Source: Melitaea cinxia | Lineage: Eukaryota > Arthropoda > Insecta > Lepidoptera > Nymphalidae | NCBI RefSeq assembly: GCF_905220565.1 | Contig: NC_059401.1 | Span: 7,279,001-7,343,000 of the forward strand | Direction: 5' to 3' | Length of the DNA: 64,000 nt | Shown: one piece after another, positions 31,467-42,719 of the stretch | Numbering within the stretch: position 1 is the stretch's first letter | How the letters are laid out: each line of letters opens with the position of its first letter | The notes under the pieces: generated by a model | The model's input: the letters and a program-made list of their open reading frames with translations, nothing else | Databases searched by the model: none | Told to the model about the DNA's origin: nothing | Position numbers and translations under genes: made by a program

Positions 31467-34400
31467 CTATTTTCTTCCCTTGGCTACAATAAGGCGGTAG
31501 TTAAATGTCGCTTTGATCGGTCCATCAACATTACTGCTTTCATGATCTATAACATGCATGTCTCGAAGAACGTTAAAGTAATCTAGCAAAAAATCTTCCT
31601 CTAAATCTTTTGGTATTTCAAAAGGATTAACTGATGTCACGAGTCCTGAAAGTAAAAAAAATCGTTTAATATTGTGCATGGTTTTAGTTAATTAGTATTT
31701 AGTACACATAGACGTACGAGAATTTAAAAATTAGCAATGCCAGTAATAAAAGAAAGTCGCAGTACGGAGCGATTTGCATTTAAGTTGAGGAGTAGTAAAC
31801 TTTTTTTTTTTTTTTTTTTATCTCACTAGGTCGTAAACAAGCGTACGGCTCACCTGATGGTAAGCGATTACCGTAGCTTATAGACACCTGCAACACCAGA
31901 AGCATCGCAAGCGCGTTGCCGACCCAATCCCCAATCCCCCCAGGAGCTCTGGTCACCTTACTCACCAACAGGAACACAATACTGCTTGAAAACAGTAATA
32001 TTTTGCTGTGATCTTCTGTAAGGTCGAGGTACTACCCCAGTCGGGCTGCTCCATATTTTGAGCAGGAAATTCCTGCTGTGCCCTACCTCAGTTGTAAACT
32101 GTTTTATTGCAAATGAAAAAATAAAATAATAAGTGATAAAGCTAAAAGACACAAAGCTAGATATTGTACCTAGATATTGTAGAAAACTATTTCATTCTTT
32201 TATTCCAAGCGAACTTTGTAGCAACAATTTTTTTTGTGAATATATCGATTTTTTTTTATACAAAACTTGTCCTGATATAACAAACCAGAAGATAAAAAAG
32301 AAGGGTCGATTAAAATCGATTTGTTCTCAAGTTATGGCGAAACTAGGCATGCAATCCGGTATCGTTTTTAATACAGCCAGATCCGGACACGTCCTGACGG
32401 ATACGTACGATACGTACTGACGATACGGATCGATCAAATCATAATAACTAAACTTCTCTATTTCATTCCAGCATAAGTAAACCTTTATATCGTGTACTAA
32501 GCCTACCTTTAAGTGCATCCAGATCGGGAAAAATAAATGTCTTCTCCAAACATTCGACTTCTACCGAAGTGAACCCGATCGACGTCATCATTTGCTTAAC
32601 TATCTTTTCAGGATTCTGAGAAATATTATGCAACATTTTATTAATTTATGTTATAAACTTGATTTCGCTTTGTTACATACCTACTCTTTAAAATAGATGA
32701 AGTTGAAACCACTTTCCAAATTTAAAAGAAAATCCGTGCCGGTTGGTATCAATTAAGTATCTTAAGTATTTAAATAATTAATAATAAATAATAATTTAGA
32801 TAATCTGCATTACGTTTTTTGCACTTGTGTCTATTTATAGATGATTATTTATAGCACCTGACTGACCGAGCTTAGCTCGGTATTTTTAGTAATTTTTTTT
32901 TGAAAATCATATTTAAATACGAATTACATATTGATAAAATATGAATAATATTTATCAATTTTACCGACATAATAAAAAATATGAACTGGCTATTTCAATA
33001 AACAATCATTCTGAGTGCAATTAGAAAAAAAAGAAAAAATAATAATCGATCTGGAAATATGAGGATTTGAACCGTGGTCTTTTCGGTCGATCGCAACCGG
33101 CCGATTTACCACCTGAGCTATTATAACTATAAACATAAAACGACATTTTCTAATCATTGTGTTTGCAGGTTAACGAAGAAAAACCGACTTCAATTATATC
33201 GACAAGTAATACAACGTAGGTAGACAAAAAAATTGTCAAATAAATACGCATTATCAAATATTACTCCAAAAGTTGTAATCAGATCTCGATGAAATTTAAA
33301 AGTGACCACATAATAAACATCGGCTTTCGATTAAATTAAAAGTTGGATAACTATCCCGCCATCGGTCGTCTTTTTAAGTTCCAAGGTGGTAGTGGAACTC
33401 TGTTATCCTTTAGTCGCCTCTTACGACACCCATGGGAAGAAAGGAGGTGGCCCGTGGCTATATACTTTAATGCCATAACCACACAGCACAGTTTTATATA
33501 CGAGTATATAATATACAAACAGTTTCCACTTATTTAGCTATTTACGTATGCCCGAAATGCAAAAAGTAATAAGTGATTTTTACCTGATTGTCATGATAGG
33601 GTGAAATAAAGCGTTCAGCATCTTTCAGCCAAGACTTCCATTTCGTTGACCGCGAAAGGACGCGGTAAACGTCAAACACCGGCATGTGACCCAGGAATGC
33701 TAAAAGGCACTCACCTCCTTTTTTTAGTAGATTATATATGTTTGTGAATGCTACCCTGAAATATTAAAAAAAAAAAACTTAACTAACTCAAATAAATATT
33801 TTACTGCTGGGCAAATACCTTTTGTTAGAGTCTGACTGACATAGGGTTTTCAGCCGAAATCAAAACCGAAATTACCAAACTAACCACGTACTGTTCCATA
33901 GCGACATCTACATTCAAAATTGCAGTGATTCGTCCGATAGCAAAAAAAAAATGACCCAGTAAATGTCAGAAATATCAGGCTAATAGTCTTGCCTTCCCAA
34001 CAAACATTTACGACGTTGAGTAGACGTTTTGGTGACAACTTGATGTTATTTAGTATAATCGTATAAACGACATTAGAACGTTTACTCGACGGCATTAGGG
34101 CCCATTTTATTCAACTTAAGGCGCTAAGAGTTTCGTGTAACAGTCTTATAAATACCTATATAGTCGCATAGGAGTCATATACACGTTGGCGATTTGACTA
34201 CATGTCATGTAATGATAGCTGTCGCGGCGTGTATTCGACTTCGTGTCGAGTAATAGCACACAATATGACGTTCATCTAACGTATTCGTTGTATTATTGTC
34301 ATTTAAAGATGATACTTTTATATTGAACGAATGAAAAATTGTAACAGATTATAAACATAATACACACTAATTGAATTTGGCAGTTTTTTTGACAGCTGAG

Positions 34401-36901
34401 TTAAAATATTGTATTTTTTACTTTGTTGAGGTGATAAAACCATTTCATCAGTTACAAACCATTGTGCAATCAAATTTACTGATTAATGTGAGGTAACTTT
34501 GTAACAAATTTTTCATGCGCTTTTAAAATTTTAATGTTTTCGTATATTTTTATTAATAATTTATTAAGTGACTGCGTTATATGACAACTATATAACTTCC
34601 CGACGTATATACTGCGTACATATTGTAAATGTGTACGCCATGACAGTTGATTTAGGGATCAATAATAAAATAATAAAACGCCTAGCTAACTTATTTCAAA
34701 TAATTTATATTTTCAGAACAGAAGAATTTACGAGACATATAACTTAGTTAAGTCTGAATAATACTTTTTTTTTTAGGTAAACCCCAAAATTATGATCCAT
34801 ATTTATGTGGATGTTGATAAGTTTTTATCGAAGATGGACTTCATCGAAATGATATGCGCACATTTGAAATGGCCGTGGTCATTATCATTTTTGTAATACT
34901 TTAGGATGTATACAAGTTACACTAGTACACTTATTCGACTTATATATAATGGTTACAAGTACTACGTGTAAACAATTACTATTCGTTTAGCAGACGTTTA
35001 AAAGGTAATTATATGACAAAATTAATAGTATTATGACGTTTACACTACGAAAACGTTTACACGACGAAAAGTTGTATATGTAAGTTTTATAGATGTCTTC
35101 ATAGACGCTATTATATGACGATTGTAAAGAAATGTCGAAATAACGTCTATACGACAATGTTATACGACAAAAAATCTATATGTCTATTTGGACACATAAT
35201 GCACCATTACATGACGTATAGTTAAAAAAAATACTGTAATATAACTTTAATAAGACTCAAAGTCATATAATTGTTTGATTATATGACAAAAATGTTTGTT
35301 GGGTTGTATTTCAAAGGTACTTGAATAATTGTGTTTGCTCGCAAACGAAAAAAAACCGACTTCAATTACATCGACGAGTAATACAACGTAGATCGACGAA
35401 AAAATACTCAAGTAACTGCGCGTTATCAAGGATTACTCAAAAAGTAGTTATCAGATCTCAATGAAATTTATATGTGACCACATGACAAACATCAGCTTTC
35501 GATTAAATTAAAAATTATTAAAATCGGTACACCCAGTAAAAAGTTATTGCGGATTTTCAAGAAGTTCCTTCGATTTCTCTGGGATCCCATTATCAAATCC
35601 TGGTTTCCTTATCATGGTACTAAATTAAGGATATCTTCTTTTCAACAAAAAAAAATTTATCAAAATCAGTACCCCCAGTAAAAAGTTATTGCGGGCTTTC
35701 AAGAATTTCCATCAATTTCTCTGGGATCCCATCATCAGATCCTGGTTTCCTTATCATGATAGCAAACTAGGGATATCTCCTTTCCAACAAAAAAAGAATT
35801 ATCAAAATCGGTACATCCAGTAGAAAGTTATGCGGTATAATACAACGTAGGTCGACGAAAAAAGCATCAAGTAAAAACGCATTATTAGATATAGCTCGAA
35901 AAGTAGTTGTTAGATCTCAAATAAATTTAAATGGGACCAATTGGCACACCACCACCTTTCGATTAAAATAAAATTTGTCGAAATCGCTCCACCCAGTCAA
36001 AAGTTCTGATGTAACATACATAAAAAAAAAAAATACAGTCGAATTGAGAACCTCCTCCTTTTTTGGAAGTCGGTTAAAAAGTCATTTGACAGCAGTTGGC
36101 GCATTACCTACCATCTGAAAATTGGTACGAGGCAAAGTCTTATAGCAAGCACTGCACGAGTTAACGCACATGGAGTCTTCTAAATTAATAAACCTCCTTA
36201 ATTTAGCTTATTTATTAAGAAATTGTTATTTGTCTGATGTAGATTTCTAATGAAATTGTTATTTGTTTGCTGTGGATAACGTCTGTACTTCTGCCTATAT
36301 ATACTCAAAATAACCTTAATAAATTTAGTGTTAGATAAAGGAAAAATTACGAAAAGCATAAATTTTTTGTTACATCAATTAATGAAAATATTTTTAATAA
36401 TTTTGTTTGTACGGAACTCTCGTTGCACGAGTCCGACTAGCATTGGCTGGTTTTTCTATTTATTCGTTGTTTAAATTTAATAGGGATTATTCGTAGCCAA
36501 CTGACATCAGTGACGCACTCGACCTATGGTTTTGTTTGAAAACCGGTGTCAGGTACCATTTTTACTATCGTAATCTGACTTATGCCGAACCGAACTAATT
36601 TGGCGCATTCCTGAGGCACACGATAATTTAAAAATAGTAAAAGCATTAGTGTATGTTACTTTCTAAAATCGATTTAAACTATTTGTTGTTGTCTCTTTTG
36701 TGTGATCCAATAATAGTTTTTTATTTCTTTTTTTTTACTAGTCAAAATAAAGCGTATTTTTTGCTTTACATTACATGCTTTTACATTTCTTTACATAAGC
36801 ACGATTTAATATGGTTGAAAAAAAAATCCTAAAATAAGTAACCACTACACGCTCATATTGTGTATACGTAGGTACACGAGAAAATAGACAAAGTAAAAAC
36901 T

Positions 36902-36933
<32 letters not shown>

Positions 36934-39503
36934 GTAAAAGCTTGAAAAGTATCAGATTAAGATCACAATTAAATTTAAATGGGATCACTTGAAACGCATT
37001 ACCTTTCGATTAAATAAAAAATATCAAAATCGATCCACCCAGTTAAATGTTCTGAGGTAAAATACATAAAAAATACAATGGAATTGAGGAACCTTTTTTT
37101 TTGGAAGTCAGTTAAGTCAGGAAGCGGTCGTAAGGCTAAAAAATGCTAAATATATTGCATACATCATGCTACATCATAAACTAGTTATAGGAAATAAATA
37201 GATTATAATTATGGGATACTACAAGTTAATAGCTTTCGGATACAAAAATAATTATCAAAATCGGTACACGCACTAAAAAGTTATGAGAAACATATACATA
37301 ATATAAAAAAGTCGCATCTCGCTGTCTATCCCTATGTATGCTTAGATCTTTAAAACTTCAAGATTCAAGAGGAAGGTTTTATATGTATAAATACATGTAT
37401 AATACTGAGAAACACTGATAATTTTAAAGGTTTCTAATGTGATGTAAGTAAACACATATTTTGCGCTTGCATTGCAAACGCTGGCTGAACCCTACGATGT
37501 ACATCAAAAAATGTATTACATTTACAGTATTGTACATCTTAAAAAGGTCTACAAAAAAGTCCGCGATGGTAAATGTCTATCTCTTAGCGATAACCCACCA
37601 TAACTATTTTTTATCTATTACTTTTTACGATAAATAATGGCTTATTAACGAAGCAATTTTAAGAAAAACTGCATTAATCCTTATCCAATTAGGTACCTTA
37701 AATACATTGTGGATTTAATATAAATCAAAATGGCTGTTTACAGCATAAAATTTAAATGAATATTTGTGTACGTGTATACATCCATATGCATTTAGTAAAA
37801 AGCGTTATTTAATAATAAAAAAATTAAGTACTTTAATATTACAATCAGACTCTTAATATTTATTTGTATAGATTAGCAGCGATCGCACACGTCTATCGGA
37901 GCTCTCTAGTGAAGAAAATAACAACTGTTATAACTTTTTCGAATTTATCGCGGCTTAGTAAACTTTTTTAGATGATGCAAAAAATTATTACTTAATGATA
38001 TATACGCTTAATCTATACATATAATAAAATGGTAGGAAAGTCAAAACTGTACATTGAATATTTTTTTTAAAGAATATTTGTGGTGTGATCTACAATCGAT
38101 ACCGATGCCAAAAATATAGTTTTTAGAATTTTTGTCTGTTTGTCTGTTTGTCTGTATGTATGTCCGGGATAAACTCAAAAAGTATTGCATGTATTTACTT
38201 CAAATTTGGCACAAATATTATTAAGAAGTCTACGGGGAACGAGAAGTGAACCTTTATTTCCTCAACACATTCTGTAACAACGTGTAATCTAACGACGCAT
38301 ATTTGAATGTTGTTGTTAGTATATTAATAACTATGCTATATAAGCTAGCTTCACACTATAAATAAAGACATTCTGTAGTATATTTAGTAAAAGCATTGCA
38401 TAGTTACGGGTTTTTGTAAAGAAGTCACTATAGACGGCACCACGGTTCGCTTAAACCGAAAATAAAATCATCATATCAAAAATTTCGATCTAGCGGGTAC
38501 ATCGTTCCATAGCTTAATTGGCTAGAGCGCCGACACGGTCAGTCGGAGACGTAGGTTCGATCCTCGCTGGAACGGTCAATTTTTGATATGATATTCAAAA
38601 CGTTTAGAATTCCTAATGTGTGGGTAACACAAAAATAAAATCGTACATATTAAAAGCATTGCACCCGTGCGAAGCCGCGCGGGTCGCTAGTTACTTAATA
38701 AAATACGCTTTTCAGCGCTACAACGTAATCCGTACATATAGTAGTATTTAAATTACTAAAGTGAATTCTTTTTTATGACAAAACGTGCTTTTCAGCGCGA
38801 CAATTTTTTTCGAAATTGTATGTTTGTACTTTAGTCGATATGAAGGTTAATTTTAAAAGAGCACTTTTTGTGTACATTAAGTTGGATAGGATAAGATTAC
38901 TCGTAAAACCATAATTTATTAATTGTATTTCTTCTATTGAGATCTTGGTTTGAATTTAGAGTTTAGGCAATTTAGTATTATATCAGCATTGCACCCGCGT
39001 GAAGCCAGGGCGGGTCGCTAAAAATACAATCGAATTGAAAACTTCCTTCTTTTGAAGGCTGTTAAAAATATTTGCAATTGTTCAATTATATTTATATAAA
39101 AACAAGAATAAAACTAAGTAATAAATTTCGAAATCACTCACTCTTGATGTTTGACCCATTGCAAGGTGTAGAATGAAAATACGTTATCAAAACTTTCTCG
39201 AAGCTCGCTCGGCATGTCTTCCTCGATGTCCAGCACCATGAAACTAGTGTGATCACTCGCGTGGTGCTCATTAGCAAACTGTATCATGTTTTCGCTAATA
39301 TCACAACCTATCAGCTTTTCGCAATTATTAGGGATAAATTTTTTTAGTATATCCACCGTTACGCTTCCATCTCCGCAACCTATATCTAATATCTTAATTC
39401 TGCCGTTTTTCCATTTTATTCTCTTTCCATATTCTTCTAAACATTCCAAAGCATCCCTTTTTTGTAAAATATTACTTCTTTGATATAATTCAGCGTTGTT
39501 CAT
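31467..39503 (-). CDS. JHAMT: Juvenile hormone acid methyltransferase, copy 1 (273 residues)
   Basis: JHAMT transfers a methyl group from S-adenosylmethionine to farnesoic or juvenile hormone acid in the corpora allata, the last step of hormone synthesis in moths. Exons: 39503-39142, 33755-33584, 32615-32507, 31645-31467 (362/172/109/179 nt), joining in frame. The start Met-Asn-Asn-Ala-Glu-Leu-Tyr matches known moth JHAMTs. The SAM-binding motif I Leu-Asp-Ile-Gly-Cys-Gly-Asp-Gly is at 39-46, with Asp69 (Cys-Asp-Ile-Ser) as ribose-binding acid. Gln14 and Trp116 correspond to residues reported important in the family. The residue before the Trp is Gln115, where copy 2 and the silkworm enzyme have His. 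Known moth enzymes are about 275-280 residues. Intron 1 is 5,386 bp and full of transposons. Copy 1 lies downstream of copy 2 on the same strand. Confidence 0.93.
31799..32098 (+). mobile_element. SINE-like family C, best copy, inside JHAMT copy 1 intron 3
   Basis: It starts after a T run (31799-31820), contains GGCTCACCTGATGGTAAGCG and GCATCGCAAGCGCGTTGCCG, and ends at TGTGCCCTACCTCAGTTG. It is the reference copy for the other family C fragments. Confidence 0.8.
32865..33490. mobile_element. Repeat cluster in JHAMT copy 1 intron 2
   Basis: 32865-33130 is a minus copy of a tRNA-like SINE (family D). Reverse-strand reading has TAGCTCAGGTGG as A box and GGTTCAAATCC as B box. 33160-33340 is an 'AACCGACTTC' family fragment. 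33345-33490 is a LINE tail ('aagttccaaggtggtag', 'cctcttacgacacccatgg') also found at 58770-59110. Confidence 0.7.
33996..35303. mobile_element. Non-autonomous element with 14-bp terminal inverted repeats (about 1.3 kb)
   Basis: The left end CCCAACAAACATTT (33996-34009) is the exact reverse complement of the right end (35290-35303); both are flanked by TT. The interior is crowded with short ACGACG, TATATGACG and GACGTTTA motifs in both orientations and has no coding frame. The superfamily is not recognised; TT could be the target duplication. It lies in intron 1 of JHAMT copy 1. Confidence 0.6.
35325..36080 (+). repeat. 'AACCGACTTC' dispersed family, near-complete copy
   Basis: It starts GTGTTTGCTCGCAAACGA with the perfect GTTTGC/GCAAAC palindrome, then AACCGACTTC. 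It ends with GAAGTCGGTT, the inverted form, so the copy has 10-bp subterminal inverted repeats. The interior alternates blocks such as CGTAGGTCGACGAAAAA and AGTTATGCGG, partly repeated in tandem. Other copies or pieces: 3048-3292, 22195-22660, 22915-23020, 23275-24020, 28585-28650, 29930-30315, 33160-33340, 36840-37110, 40855-41105, 41430-41675, 43200-43390, 43795-44460, 44460-44855, 49650-50265, 54900-55235, 58430-58705. No protein is encoded. Confidence 0.8.
36400..37320. other. Intron DNA with repeat pieces
   Basis: It holds a 'cgagtccgactagcattggc' repeat piece (36415-36460), a CA microsatellite (36904-36932), and decayed 'AACCGACTTC' fragments at 36840-37110 and 37250-37310. Nothing coding seen. 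Confidence 0.6.
37735..37885 (+). repeat. End piece of the 'CGACTTCGTCCGCG' family
   Basis: The text 'acatccatatgcatttagtaaaaagcg' and 'actcttaatatttatttgtatagat' matches the right end of the fuller copy at 63552-63873. Confidence 0.6.
38012..38690 (+). mobile_element. Non-autonomous Helitron (679 bp) carrying a tRNA-like sequence
   Basis: It starts TC (TCTATACATATAATAAAATG) directly after an A and ends CTAG directly before a T, the A/T target of Helitrons. A strong hairpin (ACCCGTGCG/CGCGCGGGT) ends a few bases before CTAG. It encodes no helicase. A second, interrupted Helitron 3' end of the same type (CACCCGCGTG...CGGGTCGCTAA) lies at about 38985-39020, and a 5' end at 28780. It sits in intron 1 of JHAMT copy 1. 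Confidence 0.8.
38503..38575 (+). tRNA. tRNA-like sequence in the Helitron, probable pseudo-tRNA (anticodon GGT)
   Basis: The acceptor stem CGTTCCA/TGGAACG (7 bp) is perfect. The D stem GCTT/GAGC has a loop containing GG. The anticodon stem CCGAC/GTCGG (5 bp) is perfect, with loop ACGGTCA giving anticodon GGT. The T loop is TTCGATC, but the T stem has one mismatch and wobbles. Position 33 is C instead of the near-universal T, and GGT (Thr) is not a usual eukaryotic anticodon. It is enclosed by a 15-bp inverted repeat (38470-38484 and 38578-38592). It is more likely a captured, decaying tRNA than a working one. Confidence 0.45.
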
Positions 39504-39610
39504 TTTCGTATATTTTAGAGATATTTGTTTGATATGGGTGTGTGTCCGTTACGCCATGCGTACGATTCGGTTTCGAAGGGCATACTAGTCGTAAGCGGGT
39601 TACGTAAGTA

Positions 39611-39620
39611 TTTATATATA
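39611..39620 (-). promoter_or_regulatory. TATA-like box of JHAMT copy 1
   Basis: On the minus strand TATATATAAATACTTACG lies about 110 bases before the ATG. The same TATAAATACTTACGTA context occurs at the same distance in copy 2 (52381-52388). Further conserved blocks at 39645-39665 ('tagtcaaccacagtggc') and 39705-39715 ('aaaatctgaaaag') suggest a shared proximal promoter. Confidence 0.55.
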
Positions 39621-40012
39621 CCGACACACGTCATAGTCAACCACAGTGGCAAAAATAGTCGATAAAAGCTAGGTAGTAGGTATTGGTTAAGGGCTTTATC
39701 TCAAAATCTGAAAAGGATATACATACGATAAACTAAACATTAATTAACATTAACTTAAGTAATAACAGACGTTGTAAATATGCGAACAACGTAAATCAAT
39801 TGCTTCCGAATAATGATTATGCAATTTACTTTTGGAATGAAGGTCCTTACGGCAAGGCTTGACCTTTGGCTGGGCGACCGAACTGAAAAAAATGTGATAC
39901 TAAAACCGTAAGAAAAATATATAACGGAAGTGACGTAATATCAGTCACACGACTGTATAATATGACGTTTATAAAACTAAAATATTATTATTATGTTGTT
40001 GTTGTTGTTGTA

Positions 40013-40350
40013 CACGGGCTATTTTCCGCAACTCGACGTCATGGTGCGCCTTTTTTGCGTGATCGGCTGGTGGGCACTATTCGTGCCAGCCAAGCTCCTT
40101 GAGGAAGCCTAGCAGACCCTTCACGTTGCCGACGACTTCCTGGAGCAACCTCGGTGTCCCAAGGTGTAGTGCCCTGTAGTTCGCCACACCACCGCATTCC
40201 AGCAGGATATGTGAGGCCGTTTCCTCTGCCTCCAGGCACGCTCTGCACAGGGGGCTGTCTGTAACACCTAGATGTAGTGCTTGTTACCTAGTGTAAGTGC
40301 TTGTTAAGCAAGGCATGTCCCGTAAGCGCCCCGACCAGTAGTCGGAGCTG
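40013..40350 (-). pseudogene. C-terminal end of a LINE with Cys-rich motif
   Basis: The minus strand encodes Leu-Cys-Arg-Ala-Cys-Leu-Glu-Ala-Glu-Glu-Thr-Ala then His-Ile-Leu-Leu-Glu-Cys-Gly-Gly and Leu-Gly-Thr-Pro. This matches the zinc-binding tail after the RT/RNase H of R1/Jockey-group LINEs. Only the end is present. Its GC content is well above the surroundings. Confidence 0.6.
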
Positions 40351-40732
40351 GGCTCTTCCATAACCGCGAAAAATATAATATAATATTATTATTATTATGT
40401 TGTTTGATTTATTTTATTTTACGGTATTTGTTATTTTCTAAAATACTAAATTTTCTTAATTACTTTTATGTACCTACTTAATTAAAAACCACCAACAAAA
40501 TAAAAAAAAATCAAGAACTAGAAAATATATATAAAATTCAACATTTTTTTTTCAAATTGTGTTGCTTCTATACTATCCGAAGGAACTTCGTTCCTACCTG
40601 GTGTCCCATGACACCACATAATTTTTATCTTTTTACTTATCTTAATACTCACAGTCCTAATATTAACATCATTATTTTATTATTTCGATTGTATTTGATC
40701 ACATAAAATATTAATAAAAAGTGGTAAAAAGA

Positions 40733-41225
40733 GAGCAAAATTAAGCTTTGCTAAGCGCGGCATCGTTGGTCAATTAAAATATGACGACATAGATTATAGA
40801 CGTCAACGGTGTAGTGTTTTAAGGTAAAGTTGTTTTTATTTATATATATTTATTGTTTTCATCATCAGATCCTGGTTCCTGGTTTAGCAAACTAGGGATA
40901 TCTCCTTTCCAACAAAAAAAAGAATTATCAAAATCGGTACATCCAGTAGAAAGTTATGCGGTATAATACAACGTAGGTTGACGAAAAAAGCATCAAGTAA
41001 AAACGCATTATTAGATATAGCTCGAAAAGTAGTTGTTAGATCTCAAATAAATTTAAATGCGACCAATTGGCGCACACTACCTTTCGATTAAAAGAAAATA
41101 TAATTAATAATATATATTTTTTGTTTTCTAACAAGTAGGTTTGACGTGTTTAGTGGCAATTTTAATTGACGGTGTGTTTGACAAACCTGTTTGATAGTGT
41201 GCAACTGTGTTTGTCAAATAATATC
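40733..41225 (-). mobile_element. PIF/Harbinger element end, split by a nested repeat
   Basis: 40738-40850 and 41108-41222 together match 23046-23265 in inverted orientation. The gap (40855-41105) is an 'AACCGACTTC' family insert placed in the 'ttatatatat' stretch, so the insert is younger than the Harbinger copy. Confidence 0.6.
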
Positions 41226-41433
41226 TCAGTTATCGCCTTGAAACCATAGAGAACACAACTGCAATGGATGTGTGTTCGTTTATAATTATAATAAAAGGAA
41301 CCGGAATGTTCAGGTTTATTTAAAGTAATATGCTTTCCATCTACAGCTAGAATGCAGTTATCAAAGTTCCACGTATTTCTAAAATTGTCGTGCCAATATT
41401 TCCCAACTTTTTCGTTCTTTGGGTATCTGAAAC
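41222..41433 (-). pseudogene. PIF/Harbinger transposase fragment (DDE_Tnp_4 type)
   Basis: The minus strand reads without a stop through Lys-Tyr-Trp-His-Asp-Asn-Phe, Ile-Leu-Ala-Val-Asp-Gly-Lys-His-Ile, then His-Ser-Gly-Ser-Phe-Tyr-Tyr-Asn-Tyr-Lys. This is the region of the first catalytic Asp in Harbinger transposases (HARBI1-like). The rest of the enzyme is missing: a repeat copy abuts one side and the element end the other. Confidence 0.75.
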
Positions 41434-41672
41434 ATAATAATTGTGTTTGCAGGCAAACGAAGAATAATCACCTTCAATTATTTTGACAAGTAATACAACG
41501 TAGGTAGACAAAAAAAATGTCGAGTAAATACGCATTATCAATGATTACTCCAAAAGTTGTAATCAGATCTTGATGAAATTTAAATGTGACCACATGATAA
41601 ACATCAGCTTTCGATTAAATTAAAAATCATCAAAATCGGTACACCCAGTAAAAAGTTATGCGGCTTTTCGGG

Positions 41673-41675
<3 letters not shown>

Positions 41676-41710
<35 letters not shown>
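41676..41710. repeat. (AT)n microsatellite
   Basis: About 17 AT units at the edge of an 'AACCGACTTC' family copy (41430-41675). Confidence 0.9.
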
Positions 41711-41719
41711 TAGGAGTCC

Positions 41720-42700
41720 TCAGTTTATTTGATCTATTGGTTTGATCGTATGCGCTTTTGTTTCATGAAAACATGAAGTTTGAAAAACAAATTTGACCGT
41801 GTACAGGGAGGGCCCTTTACAAATTATCATATTTATAAGATAACGATTCCGCAAATAGATTACAAAATGGCGACTGACCAATCAGTAAATTAGTATTAAC
41901 TATTCGGAAGATGGTGTCACCATCTTTATGCTCTTGCGGTACTTAAACAAATAACTACAGTAAGAACACTATAATCTTATATGGTTATAGAAACTTTATT
42001 CTCATAAAGAATTACAATAAATTCAATTACATAAGAAATTTAACTGTGTAAACAATTTGTAATTTATAACATAGTATTAGTGCGAGTCCAACACAAAAGA
42101 AAAAATAAAACTAAAGTGGGTAGAAATCCAACACTCAGTTTACACAGCGATCGAATGCGTGGAATATACATAGATCAAACACAGACCAGAAGTGGCATGG
42201 CATTTCAGGGCACTTAAGTTGATTTGTTATTTAATATATTATATTTAATATTTCTAATAATTTTATTTTATTCAGCAAGTGTTTATTATACAATATTTTA
42301 AACGTTTTTTATCTTTGTAATGATTGTGAGATCTTTACATCACTAGGAACTTTATTATATAATTTTACGCCTTCAAACAAGATATTTTTTGCACCGTAGT
42401 TTGTTTTTGGTGCTCGACATATAAGGTTATTATTCGCGCTGCTCAAGAGAACTTTTTGCATTGCATTTTTTTAGTGAAATTTATTTGTGTATGTATAATT
42501 TTCATTAAAATATTTCTTATTAATAGACAATATTATAAAGTTACAATCAACACGATCTTAAAAAATATTACAAGCATAAATTTGAATGATAACAGTATTT
42601 ATTGGCAAACTACACTGCGAAACAGATAGTAAAGATGGCGACTGACTAATCGTAAATGAATATTAACCATTCGGAAGATGGTGTCGACATCTTTGTAGTG
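41720..42700. other. Non-coding stretch between repeats
   Basis: No exon-like frame or recognised repeat. The motif 'atggcgactgac(c/t)aatc' with 'attcggaagatggtgtc' occurs twice (41870-41925 and 42635-42690), so a local duplicate or small repeat family is present. Confidence 0.5.
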
Positions 42701-42719
42701 TAAACTTTCTCATCTTATA

